Positions 1-7,778 of a DNA stretch of 64,000 bases are shown piece after piece. The stretch is from Catellatospora sichuanensis (GTDB lineage Bacteria; Actinomycetota; Actinomycetes; Mycobacteriales; Micromonosporaceae). Both the position numbers and the translations under genes were made by a program. The stretch lies in NCBI RefSeq assembly GCF_007483665.1, contig NZ_ML660183.1:357393-421392 (forward strand), written 5' to 3'. How positions within the stretch are numbered: position 1 is the first letter of the stretch; each line of letters starts with the position of its first letter. The notes beneath the pieces are model-generated. The model searched no databases, had not been told where the DNA came from, and was given only the letters and a program-made list of their open reading frames with translations.

Positions 1-394
1 CCTCGGAGGCCATACGGAACCACTGCTCGGCGGCAGCGAGGCCGTTGCGCTGGTCGGCGAGGCGGCCCATGTCGAACATCGCCTCCCGGTCGCCCGCCCA
101 GGCCGACCTGCTCAGCCAGTGCTCGGCGCCGTCCCAGTCGCCGGTCACCTTGAGCATGCTGCCCAGCGCCCGCATCGCGACCGGATCGCCCTTCTCCGCG
201 GCGGCCCGCATGAGGTCCATGTCCCGCAGCATGCGCCGGGTCATGATCGCGCGCATGCCGAACCGGCCGGCCGAGCGCACCCAGATCACGATGATGCCGA
301 CGGCCCAGGCGATCCAACCGACGGTCGTCAGCGTGCCGTTGTCGACCGACATGCCCCAGACCGCCAGCACGGACCCGAACACCAGAAACAGCAT
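1..394 (-). CDS. Sel1-repeat-like membrane protein, C-terminal part outside window
   Basis: 131 codons are visible; the gene runs off the left edge. The ATG at 394 is preceded by GGGGAGGAG at good spacing. The first 45 residues are hydrophobic (about two membrane segments, or one signal anchor plus a second helix). A basic stretch follows, then Ala/Gly-rich helices of the pattern A-x-x-G-D-x-x-A-M-x-x-L-G, typical of Sel1/TPR-type solenoids (for example EKGDPVAMRALGSML). Such repeats usually mediate protein-protein contacts; the partner is unknown. It is divergent from the next gene, with about 110 bp between them. The membrane-anchored solenoid call is reasonable; the specific function is not known. 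Confidence 0.7.
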   Translation of the reverse strand, partial: MLFLVFGSVLAVWGMSVDNGTLTTVGWIAWAVGIIVIWVRSAGRFGMRAIMTRRMLRDMDLMRAAAEKGDPVAMRALGSMLKVTGDWDGAEHWLSRSAWAGDREAMFDMGRLADQRNGLAAAEQWFRMASE

Positions 395-503
395 GATCTC
401 CTCCCCAGAACCAGCCGTAACGCTCCCAACACGATGCGTCAGTGTCAAGTGGACGGTGTGCGAGGTGGCTACGCTCGCAGCAGCCACCGACGAAGGAGCC
501 GCC

Positions 504-737
504 ATGCTGCTGTCCACCCTTCCCGACCTCGGCGGACGCGCGTTCGAGGTGCGCGGCATGGTCATCGCGCAGGGCGCCTTCGGCGCCATCGGCGGCGGCA
601 GCACCCAGCAGCTGGTGGCCTCGCTCATCGAGCAGGCAGGCCGGTTCGGCGCGGACGGCATCGTCGACGTCAAGACCATGATCGGCGGCAACGCCGCCCA
701 CTGCGTGATGACCGGCACCGCGGTGAAGCTGCTCTAG
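504..737 (+). CDS. YbjQ/DUF74-like small protein
   Basis: A 77-residue protein with ATG at 504 behind AAGGAG. It is compact and has a Gly-rich centre (GAIGGGSTQQ) followed by a helix and the strand GADGIVDVKTMIGG, then a final strand. This resembles the YbjQ/heavy-metal-binding-domain fold (short beta-alpha-beta units with a conserved Ala-Asp-Ala/Gly-Ile/Val-Val segment), although the usual length is about 105 residues, so this copy is short at the N terminus. YbjQ-type proteins are cytoplasmic oligomers of unclear role. It is alone between two minus-strand genes. Family assignment is moderate and function unknown. Confidence 0.65.
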   Translation: MLLSTLPDLGGRAFEVRGMVIAQGAFGAIGGGSTQQLVASLIEQAGRFGADGIVDVKTMIGGNAAHCVMTGTAVKLL

Positions 738-794
738 CCGCCGGTGCCGGGGAAAGCTCCCGCACCGGCCCGGTCCGGGCCGGGTGAGGCCCGG

Positions 795-1601
795 CTAGCC
801 GAGGTCAGGGTGGGGCAGGTAGCGGTCCAGGGCCACCGGGTCGCCGCCGCTGGACAGGAACTGGTCCAGGTCGGCGATGGTGAACCGGGCCTCCAGCAGC
901 AGCGGCAGCAGCGGGTTCGGGCCGAGCACGCACAGTTTCGCGGTGCCCGCCGAGCGGTGCCGGACCAGCACGGCCAGCACCGCGTCCGCACAGGCCCGGG
1001 TCGTACGCCCACCAGCCGGTCCGACGAGCAGCCCGCCCGCCGTCTCCCGCACCATCACGTAACCGTCGCCCACCCGGTAGCCGCTCACCCCCGGCAGCCC
1101 GGCGTACCAGGCGAGGTCGGCGGCGCGGCGGCCGCCGGACGCGTCCGCGTCGAGCTCGGCGACCGCCTCCGGCGTCGCGGCGCTGGGCCGCAGCCCGCGG
1201 TCGGGCAGCGCGGCGAGCGGGCCGCGCAGGTACAGCAGCGGGCTCACCGGGCGCATGCCCTGCCGGACGTAGAGCGCGAGCGCCCGTGGGTCCGCCGAGG
1301 CGAAGGTGACCCGGGGCGCGTCACGCGGCAGCAGTGTCGCCAGCAGCGACCGGCCCAGACCCGAGGACTGGTGCTCGGGCAGCACGAACAGGTCCGCCAG
1401 GTGGAGCAGGCCGCCGCGGGCGAAGGTCGCGCCGAAGCCCACCACGGTGTCCCCGGCGAGCCCGGCCAGCAGACGGCCGTTGGCGAGTTCGCGGTCGAGG
1501 TAGTCGGGGCGGTCGGGCCAGCCGCCGAGGTTGCCGAAGCGGTTCGCGACGGCGCGCACGCCGGCCATCTCGGTCGCCGTCGCCTGCCGCACGGAGTACA
1601 C
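795..1601 (-). CDS. GNAT-family N-acetyltransferase, two-domain
   Basis: About 268 residues from a GTG at 1601. The frame stays open further upstream, but the GNAT fold begins at VRQATATEMAGV, so the upstream codons are probably untranslated. The first half holds the acetyl-CoA-binding core (LADLFVLPEHQSSGLGRSLLATLL, with the Q/R-x-x-G-x-G/A pattern) and a following Tyr-containing segment (ALALYVRQGM). The second half (about residues 160-268) looks like a degenerate second GNAT domain. The substrate cannot be deduced. No convincing Shine-Dalgarno sequence precedes the start; a leaderless mRNA is possible. The gene is divergent from the PadR gene, and the open frame overlaps the PadR operator, which also argues for the shorter start. 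Confidence 0.75.
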   Translation of the reverse strand: MYSVRQATATEMAGVRAVANRFGNLGGWPDRPDYLDRELANGRLLAGLAGDTVVGFGATFARGGLLHLADLFVLPEHQSSGLGRSLLATLLPRDAPRVTFASADPRALALYVRQGMRPVSPLLYLRGPLAALPDRGLRPSAATPEAVAELDADASGGRRAADLAWYAGLPGVSGYRVGDGYVMVRETAGGLLVGPAGGRTTRACADAVLAVLVRHRSAGTAKLCVLGPNPLLPLLLEARFTIADLDQFLSSGGDPVALDRYLPHPDLG

Positions 1602-1718
1602 GCTGTGCAGCGTAATCGCCCGTTCCCGCCACACCCCGCCGCCGCGCCACCCGGCTTGATCATGGAAGCGGGCGGACATCCCCGGCGATACGACCCGCAC
1701 CGGATCGAAAGATGCCCC

Positions 1719-1748
1719 TTGACGGCCACTATTCACCCAGTGAATAGT
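1719..1748 (+). promoter_or_regulatory. PadR promoter and perfect palindromic operator
   Basis: A TTGACG -35-like box at 1719-1724 is followed by a perfect inverted repeat at 1728-1748, ACTATTCAC-CCA-GTGAATAGT, which covers the spacer and the expected -10. The PadR start codon lies only 8 bp beyond, implying a leaderless or very short leader. PadR regulators typically bind such a site in their own promoter, so autorepression of the PadR/ABC operon is inferred. Confidence 0.75.
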
Positions 1749-1755
1749 AGTGCGC

Positions 1756-2313
1756 ATGTCAGCGTCCTATGTGTTGCTGGGGCTGCTGGCGCGGAGACCG
1801 ATGCACGGGTACGAGCTGAAACACGCCTACGACCAGCGCCTGCCCCGCGCCAAGCCGCTCGCGTTCGGACAGGTCTACAGCACCCTGGGCCGGCTCGAAC
1901 GCGACGGCCTCGTCACCCAGTCCGGGCAGGACCAGGCCGGCGGGCCGGAACGCACCTCCTTCGCCATCACCGGCGACGGCCGCGCCGCCCTCGAAACCTG
2001 GCTGAGCGACGTCGAGGCGCCCGCCCCGTACGTCACCAGCGCCCTGCTCAGCAAAGTCGTCGTCGCACTACTGGTCGCCGACACCGCCCGCGCCACCGCG
2101 TACCTCAGCGCACAGCAGCAGGCCCACACCGGCCGGATGCGCGAGCTCACCCGGCTCAAGTCCGAGCAGGACCTCACCGTCGGCGACCTCATCGCCGTCG
2201 ACTACGCCCTCACCCACCTCGACGCCGACCTGCGCTGGCTGCAGACCGCGCTGCACCGCGTCGCCGACCTCCACCGGGAGGTGCATCATGAGCCCACTTC
2301 TGACCGCCCGTGA
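1756..2313 (+). CDS. PadR-family transcriptional regulator
   Basis: 185 residues from ATG 1756 (a GTG at 1750 is an alternative). The N-terminal 75 residues are the PadR winged helix (YVLLGLLARRPMHGYELKHA, then the VYSTLGRLERDGLV recognition helix and wing). The C-terminal half is a helical dimerisation arm of the long PadR subtype (PF10400-like). It sits directly downstream of a perfect 21-bp palindrome and overlaps the next gene (ABC ATPase) by 26 bp, so it is translationally coupled to an exporter. PadR proteins are usually repressors released by a small hydrophobic ligand; here the natural target is the exporter behind it. Confidence 0.93.
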   Translation: MSASYVLLGLLARRPMHGYELKHAYDQRLPRAKPLAFGQVYSTLGRLERDGLVTQSGQDQAGGPERTSFAITGDGRAALETWLSDVEAPAPYVTSALLSKVVVALLVADTARATAYLSAQQQAHTGRMRELTRLKSEQDLTVGDLIAVDYALTHLDADLRWLQTALHRVADLHREVHHEPTSDRP

Positions 2314-2983
2314 CCTGACCAAGACCTTCGGCGTCCAGCCCGCCCTGCGCGGCGTCGACCTCGACCTGCACGAGGGCGAGATCGTCGCGGTACGCGGCCG
2401 CAGCGGCTGCGGCAAGTCGACCCTGCTGCACTGCCTGTCCGGCATCATCCGCCCGGACGGCGGGCAGGTTCATTTCCACGGCGAACGCATCGACGACACC
2501 ACTGAGGCCTATCGCAGCGAACTACGCCGCACCCGATTCGGCGTGCTGCTCCAACACGGGCACCTGATCTCCGAACTCACCTCCGCTGAAAACGTCGCAC
2601 TACCGCTGATGCTCGGCGGCGGATCACGCCGCGCGGCGCTCGCCGCGGCCGCGACCTGGCTGGGCCGGCTCGGCGTCGCGGAGGCCGCCGAGCAGACCCC
2701 TGGTCAGCTGTCCGGTGGCCAACTGCAGCGGGTCGCGCTGGCCCGCGCCATGGTGACCCAGCCCGCGGTGCTGTTCGCCGACGAGCCCACCGGGGCGCTG
2801 GACTCCCTGGCCGGGGAGCTGGTGATGAAGCTGCTCAGCCGGGTCGCCCGGGAACACGGCACCGCGGTCGTCGTGGTCACCCACGACGCGACCATCGCCG
2901 CGTACGCCGAGCGCGAGATCGTGCTGCGCGACGGCGAGGTCGACCCGACCGGGCTGGGCGTGGCAGTGGGGGTCGGCGCATGA
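2288..2983 (+). CDS. ABC transporter ATP-binding protein (MacB/LolD type)
   Basis: 231 residues. Walker A GRSGCGKST (37-45), Q-loop LLQHGH near 89, signature LSGGQLQRV (141-149), Walker B AVLFADEP (160-167) and the switch His in VTHD (199) are all intact, so it should hydrolyse ATP. Length and motif spacing fit the small ATPases that pair with FtsX-type permeases and drive extrusion by mechanotransmission rather than import. It starts inside the PadR gene and its stop overlaps the permease start (ATGA), indicating one polycistronic unit. The substrate is unknown; such PadR-linked pairs often confer resistance to peptides or lipophilic drugs. Confidence 0.95.
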   Translation: MSPLLTARDLTKTFGVQPALRGVDLDLHEGEIVAVRGRSGCGKSTLLHCLSGIIRPDGGQVHFHGERIDDTTEAYRSELRRTRFGVLLQHGHLISELTSAENVALPLMLGGGSRRAALAAAATWLGRLGVAEAAEQTPGQLSGGQLQRVALARAMVTQPAVLFADEPTGALDSLAGELVMKLLSRVAREHGTAVVVVTHDATIAAYAEREIVLRDGEVDPTGLGVAVGVGA

Positions 2984-4458
2984 GGCCGTGGCTGCTGCTG
3001 CGGCTGGCGCTGGCGGGTACGCGTACCGACCGGTTGCGGGTGGTGCTCACCGCCGTCACGGCGGCCCTGGCGACGGGCATGCTGCTGGGTGCGGCCACCC
3101 TGCTTCCCACCGGCTCCCTCGACCATCGATATCAGGTGATCCTGTTCGACTACTCGGACGGGCGCCAGGCGACAGCGTTCTTGCTGCTGGTGGTGTGCGT
3201 GCCGGTGCTGGCGCTGGCCGCTCAGGCCGGCCGGATCGGCGCCCCCGCCCGGCACCGCCGCCTCGCCGCGCTGCGCCTGGCCGGGGCGACACCGCGCCAG
3301 GTCACCGCGGTCGCGGCGGCCGAGACCGGCGCCGCAGCGGCGCTGGGCGCCGGCATCGGCCTGGTCGCGTTCCTGCTCGGGCAGGAGCTGCTGCACCAGC
3401 GCGACCCGAACGGTCGGCTGTGGCTGCCCACCGACGTACGACCGTCGCCCTTGCTGCTCGCGCTCATCCTGATCGGACTTCCGGCGGCGTCCGCACTGAT
3501 CGCAGCGGTGCTCCTGCGCAACCTGCACAACTCGCCGTTGGGCGAGGTGCGCTCCGCCGGGCACGCCGCGCCGAAGCCGTGGCCGCTCCTGCTCATCCCG
3601 TGCGGCCCGGCGGCCTACGTCGTGTTGCGGATCGCCGACGGCCGGCTGCCGTGGCCGGTGCTGATGCTGCTGCTCCTCGGCGGCGGGCTCGCGGCGGCCG
3701 GTGGCCTGGTCCTCGGCATGGCCTGGCTCAGTGATCGGGCGGGCCGGCTGTTGCACCGACACGCCCGCGGACCTGCCGCGCTGCTGGCGGCCCGGCGCCT
3801 CACCGCCGATCCGTGGAGCGGCAGCCGAACCATCGGGGTGCTGGTCGTCTGCGCCCTCGCGGCTGGCGCCACCCTCGGCCTGCGGGCCTACTACGCGACA
3901 CAGATGGATGTCCTGCGGCGGTACGGAGAGACGGTGAACCCGCTCACGGGCGGGGTCTTCCACGAGGGCAGCGCCACCGCCCAGGTCTATCTCAGCGCGC
4001 TGAACCTGCTGAATCTGGCGATCCCGGTGGCGGCCGCGATCGCCGCCGCGGGCGTGCTCATCACGCTGCTGGAGGCGGTGTCGGCGCGCAGGCGCGCCTT
4101 CGCCTCGCTCACCGCCGGCGGGGTGCGGCGCCGGGTGCTGGTACGGGCCCTGCTCTGGCAGGCGCTGCTGCCGGTGTCGGTCGCCATGCCGGCGGCGGTC
4201 CTCCTCGGTGCGATCATGCTGCGGCTGATCTTCTTCGACATCGAGGCTGCCGAGCGGCTCCGCCCGCCATGCGAATACGGCTCCGCGTGCGCCGCCATAC
4301 CGGAGCACGGCCCCGCCCATGAGGTCTTCTGGCTGGCGGACTGGGCCGAGGTCGCCGCGGTCAGCGCAGGCGGTCTGGCGCTGGTGGCGCTGGTGGCGCT
4401 CGGGGCCGCCGTGACCCTGCGGGTGCGCACCGACCTGCAGTCGCTGCGCACCACCTGA
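2980..4458 (+). CDS. FtsX-like ABC permease
   Basis: 492 residues; the ATG overlaps the ATPase stop. An N-terminal transmembrane segment (about 12-40) is followed by an extracellular loop and then several helix bundles (about 65-85, 105-135, 155-180, 195-260, 275-300, 340-410, 450-480), with two FtsX-like cores, as in actinobacterial permeases that carry two fused FtsX halves. A Cys-containing extracytoplasmic loop (CEYGSACAAIPEHG) lies near residue 430. It should be the membrane half of the exporter with the preceding ATPase. No separate membrane-fusion protein is present, as expected for a Gram-positive. Confidence 0.9.
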   Translation: MRPWLLLRLALAGTRTDRLRVVLTAVTAALATGMLLGAATLLPTGSLDHRYQVILFDYSDGRQATAFLLLVVCVPVLALAAQAGRIGAPARHRRLAALRLAGATPRQVTAVAAAETGAAAALGAGIGLVAFLLGQELLHQRDPNGRLWLPTDVRPSPLLLALILIGLPAASALIAAVLLRNLHNSPLGEVRSAGHAAPKPWPLLLIPCGPAAYVVLRIADGRLPWPVLMLLLLGGGLAAAGGLVLGMAWLSDRAGRLLHRHARGPAALLAARRLTADPWSGSRTIGVLVVCALAAGATLGLRAYYATQMDVLRRYGETVNPLTGGVFHEGSATAQVYLSALNLLNLAIPVAAAIAAAGVLITLLEAVSARRRAFASLTAGGVRRRVLVRALLWQALLPVSVAMPAAVLLGAIMLRLIFFDIEAAERLRPPCEYGSACAAIPEHGPAHEVFWLADWAEVAAVSAGGLALVALVALGAAVTLRVRTDLQSLRTT

Positions 4459-4619
4459 CGCACCGCACCCGGCGCATCCGCCCGCCACCGGCCAGGAGGC
4501 GGACCACGGCCAGGTTGCGCCGTCAGGGGGCGGCGCGACCCCCGCCGTCCCCTTTTGCGCACCGGGCGCCCGCTCCTTACCCGACCTGAACCCCCAGCTC
4601 AGCCGTAGGCGCGGGTTAA

Positions 4620-4666
4620 GAAGGTGCCCTTCCTCTACGTGGAGCGATGTGAAGGTGCCCTTCCTT
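4620..4666. repeat. Interspersed palindromic repeat, copy 1 (direct-arm form)
   Basis: Two copies of GAAGGTGCCCTTCC (4620-4633 and 4651-4664) flank a GCGATGT core. Unlike the other copies, the left arm here is in the same orientation as the right one; the motif is itself nearly palindromic, so a hairpin is still possible. The stop and last codons of the neighbouring minus-strand MocR gene lie inside the element. Confidence 0.85.
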
Positions 4667-6053
4667 TCTTGAAGGCGCGGGCCAGGCGGGTGATGGCTTC
4701 GTCGTGGTGGGCGGGTGGGGCGGCGGCGAAGGTGAAGCGCAGGTGGGGGGCGGGGGGTTCGGCGGCGTACCAGGGGCGGCCGGGGAAGACGATGACGCCC
4801 TCGGACGCCGCGGCGGTGGCGAGCGCGACGTCGTCGGTGCCTTCGGGTAGGCGGGCCCAGAGGTGCAGGCCGCCACGGGGGACGGCTTGCGGGGCGAGCT
4901 CGGGCAGGTGCCGGCGCAGTGCGGCGAGCAGGGCCTCGCGGCGTTCGCGCAGCGCCGAGCGCAGGGTGCGGCGGTGGCGGGCCCAGGCCGGGGAGGTGAC
5001 GAAGTCCAGGGCCGCCAGTTGCATCGGGCCGGCCACGAAGAAGTCGTCGAGCAGCCGGGCCGCCCGCAGCCGCGCGCCGGCGGGGCCGCGTGCGCCGATG
5101 GCCGCCACCCGCAGGCCGGGCGCGGTCGCCTTGGTCAGCGAGCGCAGGTAGACGATGTGCCCGTCGGGGTCGTCGGCGGCCAGCGGCGGCGGGGCCTCGC
5201 CGTCGATGGTGAGGTCGCGGGCGTAGTCGTCCTCCAGCAGGAACGCCCCGGCGGCGCGCACCGCCGCGGCGACCTCGGCACGGCGGTGTCCGGCCAGGGT
5301 CGCGCCGTGCGGGTTGGCGTAGAGGGGCTGGCAGTAGAACAGCCGGGCGCCGGTGCGGGCGAACGCGGCGGCGAGCTGGTCGGGGCGTACGCCGTCGGTG
5401 TCGGCGGGCACCGGCACCACCCGCAGCCCGGCGGCCCGCGCCGCGGCCAGCGCGCCGAGGTAGGTGGGCGACTCGACGAGCACGGTGTCGCCGGGGGCGG
5501 TGAGCGCGCGCAGCGCCGTGGACAGCGCGGCCTGGCCGCCGGGGCAGATCACCATGTCGTCGGCGCGCAGCCCGGCCCCGGCCTCGCGGGCGAACCAGGC
5601 GCGCAGGTCCTCGCGCCCCTCGACGTGTCCGCGCTGCCACGACGCGGGCTGGCGGGCGGCGCGGGTCAGCGCGGCCCCCAGCGCCGCGGCGGGTTGCAGG
5701 TCGGGGTCGAGGTAACCGCCGGACAGCGGGATGGCGCCGGCAGGCGGTAACGCCATCAGCGCCTGCATCTCCTCGTCGCCGGGCGGGCGCGCGCCGAGCG
5801 CGACGGTCTGCCAGGACAGGTCGGGCACCCCCGGATCGTCCGGCGCGGCGGCCACGAAGGTCCCCTTGCCGGGCCGCGCGTCGATCACGCCCTGTGCCAC
5901 CAGCTGCCGGATCGCCTCGGCGACGGTGACCGGTGAGGCCTGGTGCCGGGCGGTCAGCTCGCGCACCGACGGCAGCCGGGCACCGGGGCCCGCGACGCCG
6001 GCCAGCCCACGCAGATCTTGGATAACGCGGGCCACTGCGTTACCGTTATTCAT
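4635..6053 (-). CDS. MocR/PdxR-type regulator (GntR winged helix plus aminotransferase domain)
   Basis: 472 residues from ATG 6053. Residues 1-70 are a GntR winged helix (ARLPSVRELTARHQASPVTV). Residues about 105-465 are a fold-type-I aminotransferase domain with the PLP lysine in SLTKATAPG (K308) and the LFYCQPLYANPHG and FLLEDDYARDL blocks. MocR proteins bind PLP or a PLP-amino-acid adduct and control a divergent gene; here that is an EamA exporter whose start codon overlaps this one. The C-terminal residues KKGRAPSHRST and the stop codon are encoded by the interspersed repeat at 4620-4666, so the native C terminus has been altered or extended by the element. Confidence 0.92.
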   Translation of the reverse strand: MNNGNAVARVIQDLRGLAGVAGPGARLPSVRELTARHQASPVTVAEAIRQLVAQGVIDARPGKGTFVAAAPDDPGVPDLSWQTVALGARPPGDEEMQALMALPPAGAIPLSGGYLDPDLQPAAALGAALTRAARQPASWQRGHVEGREDLRAWFAREAGAGLRADDMVICPGGQAALSTALRALTAPGDTVLVESPTYLGALAAARAAGLRVVPVPADTDGVRPDQLAAAFARTGARLFYCQPLYANPHGATLAGHRRAEVAAAVRAAGAFLLEDDYARDLTIDGEAPPPLAADDPDGHIVYLRSLTKATAPGLRVAAIGARGPAGARLRAARLLDDFFVAGPMQLAALDFVTSPAWARHRRTLRSALRERREALLAALRRHLPELAPQAVPRGGLHLWARLPEGTDDVALATAAASEGVIVFPGRPWYAAEPPAPHLRFTFAAAPPAHHDEAITRLARAFKKGRAPSHRST

Positions 6054-6075
6054 GAAGGACAAGAGTAGCGCTACT
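6018..6075. promoter_or_regulatory. Shared MocR/EamA promoter with overlapping start codons
   Basis: On the plus strand TTGGAT (6018-6023), a 17-bp spacer and TACCGT (6041-6046) lie 5 bp before the EamA ATG at 6052, which predicts a leaderless transcript. The MocR ATG (6053-6051) overlaps it in the sequence CATG, so each promoter lies within the other gene's first codons. GTTACCG (6038-6045 region) and its complement CGGTAAC further on, and the 12-bp palindrome AGTAGCGCTACT at 6064-6075, are candidate regulator sites. Confidence 0.6.
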
Positions 6076-6990
6076 GTGCCCGTGGCGGTAACAGCGGATC
6101 GGGTGACCGGGCTGGTTCTGGGCGCGGTGGGTGTGCTGGCGTTCAGCCTTTCGCTGCCCATGACCCGGATCGTCGTGCAGCAGCTGGATCCCTGGTTCGT
6201 CGCCTTCGGCCGGGCCGTCGGCGCAGCCCTGCTGGCCTGGGCATACCTGCGGCTCACCGGGGCGCCCCGGCCGACCCGGACGCAGTGGCGGCGGCTGGCC
6301 GTCGTCGCCGCGGGCGTCGTGGTCGGCTTCCCGCTGTTCACCTCGCTCGCGCTGACCACGCAGACCTCCGCGCACGGCGCCGTCGTCATCGCCGTGCTGC
6401 CTGCCATGACCGCGATCTTCGCGGTGCTGCGGGCCGGCGAGCGCCCCCCGGCCACGTTCTGGGCCGCCGGTGCGGCCGGGCTGCTGGCCGTGCTGGCGTT
6501 CCTGGCCACCAGCGGCGCGGTCCGCGGCGCGCTGTCGGTCGCGGACCTGTTCATGCTGGCCGCAGTGGTGCTGTGCGGGCTCGGCTACGCCGAGGGCGGC
6601 GCGCTGTCGCGGGAACTGGGCGGTGCCCGCACCATCTGCTGGGCGCTGCTGGTCTCGCTGCCGGTCACCGTGCCGATCACGGTCGTCGCCGCTGCGGTGC
6701 ATCCCCCGCGCGCCGACCCCGCCGGCTGGGCCGCGTTCGGCTACCTCACCGTGGTCTCCATGTTCCTCGGCTTCTTCGCCTGGTACGCGGGCCTGGCCCG
6801 GGGCGGCGTCGCCCAGGTCGGCCAGATCCAGCTGGCCCAGCCGGTGCTCACCCTGGCCTGGTCGGCCCTGCTGCTGGGTGAGACGGTGACTCCCGCCTCG
6901 ATCGGAGCCGCGCTGGTGGTACTCGCCTGCGTCGTACTCATCCAGCGCACCCGTGCGAGCGCGCCCGCGCCCGCCGTCGGAAAGGTCTGA
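6052..6990 (+). CDS. EamA/DMT-family exporter
   Basis: 312 residues with about ten transmembrane helices arranged as two EamA repeats (about 20-150 and 165-300). The second ends in the typical AQVGQIQLAQPVLTLAWSALLLGE segment. DMT exporters of this class expel amino acids, metabolites or amines. It is divergent from the MocR regulator and 2 bp upstream of a PaiB-like protein, so a PLP-linked or amine-related substrate is plausible but inferred. The start is placed at ATG 6052 because a good promoter ends just upstream; GTG codons at 6076 and 6082 are alternatives. Confidence 0.9.
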   Translation: MKDKSSATVPVAVTADRVTGLVLGAVGVLAFSLSLPMTRIVVQQLDPWFVAFGRAVGAALLAWAYLRLTGAPRPTRTQWRRLAVVAAGVVVGFPLFTSLALTTQTSAHGAVVIAVLPAMTAIFAVLRAGERPPATFWAAGAAGLLAVLAFLATSGAVRGALSVADLFMLAAVVLCGLGYAEGGALSRELGGARTICWALLVSLPVTVPITVVAAAVHPPRADPAGWAAFGYLTVVSMFLGFFAWYAGLARGGVAQVGQIQLAQPVLTLAWSALLLGETVTPASIGAALVVLACVVLIQRTRASAPAPAVGKV

Positions 6991-6992
6991 CC

Positions 6993-7610
6993 ATGTACAC
7001 ACCTGCCCACTTCGCCGCCGACGAGGCCGCCGTCCGCGAGCTGCTGACCCGGCACGGGGCCGCCGACCTGGTCACCGCGACCGCGGACGGGCTCGCCGCG
7101 ACCACGCTGCCGTTCGTGTACGACCCGGACGCCGGTCCGCACGGCGCGCTGCTCGGCCACCTGGCCCGCAACAACGACCAGTGGCGCCGCCCGGTGCTCG
7201 GCGAGGCCCTGGCCATCCTGCGCGGGCCCGACGCCTACGTCTCGCCCTCCTGGTACGCGGCCAAGGCCGAGCACGGCCGGGTCGTGCCGACCTGGAACTA
7301 CGTCGTCGTGCACGCGTACGGCGAGCTGGTCGTGCACGACGACCCGGCCTGGACCGGGGCGCTGGTGCGCCGGCTGACCGACAAGCACGAGGGGCGCCGC
7401 CCGCAGCCGTGGTCCGTCGACGACGCTCCGGCGGCGTTCGTCACCGGCCAGCTGCGCGCGATCATCGGCGTCGAGCTGCGCATCTCGCGGCTGGAAGCCA
7501 AGTGGAAACTCAGCCAGAACCGCTCGGCGGCCGATGTGGACGGTGTCGTGGCCGGTCTGCACGCCGACGGCGAGCAGCCAGCCGCCGACGCGGTCGACCG
7601 CGCCCGCTGA
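6993..7610 (+). CDS. PaiB-like FMN-binding protein
   Basis: 205 residues, beginning MYTPAHFAADEAAVRELLTRHG, typical of the PaiB/FMN_bind_2 family. Conserved blocks include GHLARNNDQWR, ILRGPDAYVSPSWYAAK, VVPTWNYVVVHAYG and the C-terminal LEAKWKLSQNR. Members adopt a split-barrel fold like pyridoxamine-phosphate oxidases. In Bacillus, PaiB is described as part of a transcription-control locus linked to polyamine metabolism. It follows the EamA exporter by 2 bp, so the two are co-transcribed. Together with the MocR regulator this suggests an amine or amino-acid detoxification unit; the substrate is not shown by the sequence. Confidence 0.9.
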   Translation: MYTPAHFAADEAAVRELLTRHGAADLVTATADGLAATTLPFVYDPDAGPHGALLGHLARNNDQWRRPVLGEALAILRGPDAYVSPSWYAAKAEHGRVVPTWNYVVVHAYGELVVHDDPAWTGALVRRLTDKHEGRRPQPWSVDDAPAAFVTGQLRAIIGVELRISRLEAKWKLSQNRSAADVDGVVAGLHADGEQPAADAVDRAR

Positions 7611-7708
7611 CCGCCTCTTTCATCCCGCCCGCGGGGCACCGTTCCGCGCGGCGGGCGTCTCCGTCCCGGCACGGGTGCGGCGACCTTTCCCGCCGACCGT
7701 GACCGCGA

Positions 7709-7737
7709 TGCAACGGCAGTCCCGTACGGGCTAGAGT
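7709..7737 (+). promoter_or_regulatory. Putative promoter of the LCP gene
   Basis: TGCAAC (7709-7714), a 17-bp spacer and TAGAGT (7732-7737). The -10 is a good actinomycete match and the -35 is weak. It would give a leader of about 35 nt with a GGAG ribosome-binding site before ATG 7779. Confidence 0.4.
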
Positions 7738-7778
7738 TCGAGTCCCCCCGACAGTGCCACACCCCCGGAGCACCCCCC

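Noticed and set aside
1655-1680. Shared motif CATGGAAGCGGGCG at about 1661 and 40770
   Set aside because: Only two copies of 14 bp, different surroundings and no clear symmetry shared by both. Too short to call a repeat family.
2704-5640. Very long open frame antisense to the ABC and MocR genes
   Set aside because: Its product is Arg/Pro/Gly-rich without domains, and it lies opposite genes with clear conserved motifs. It is a by-product of high GC content.
7725-7770. tRNA-like string AGAGTTCGAGTCCCCC near the LCP promoter
   Set aside because: The T-loop-like TTCGAGT has no complementary 5-bp stem on both sides and no acceptor or anticodon arm can be drawn. Treated as promoter/leader sequence.
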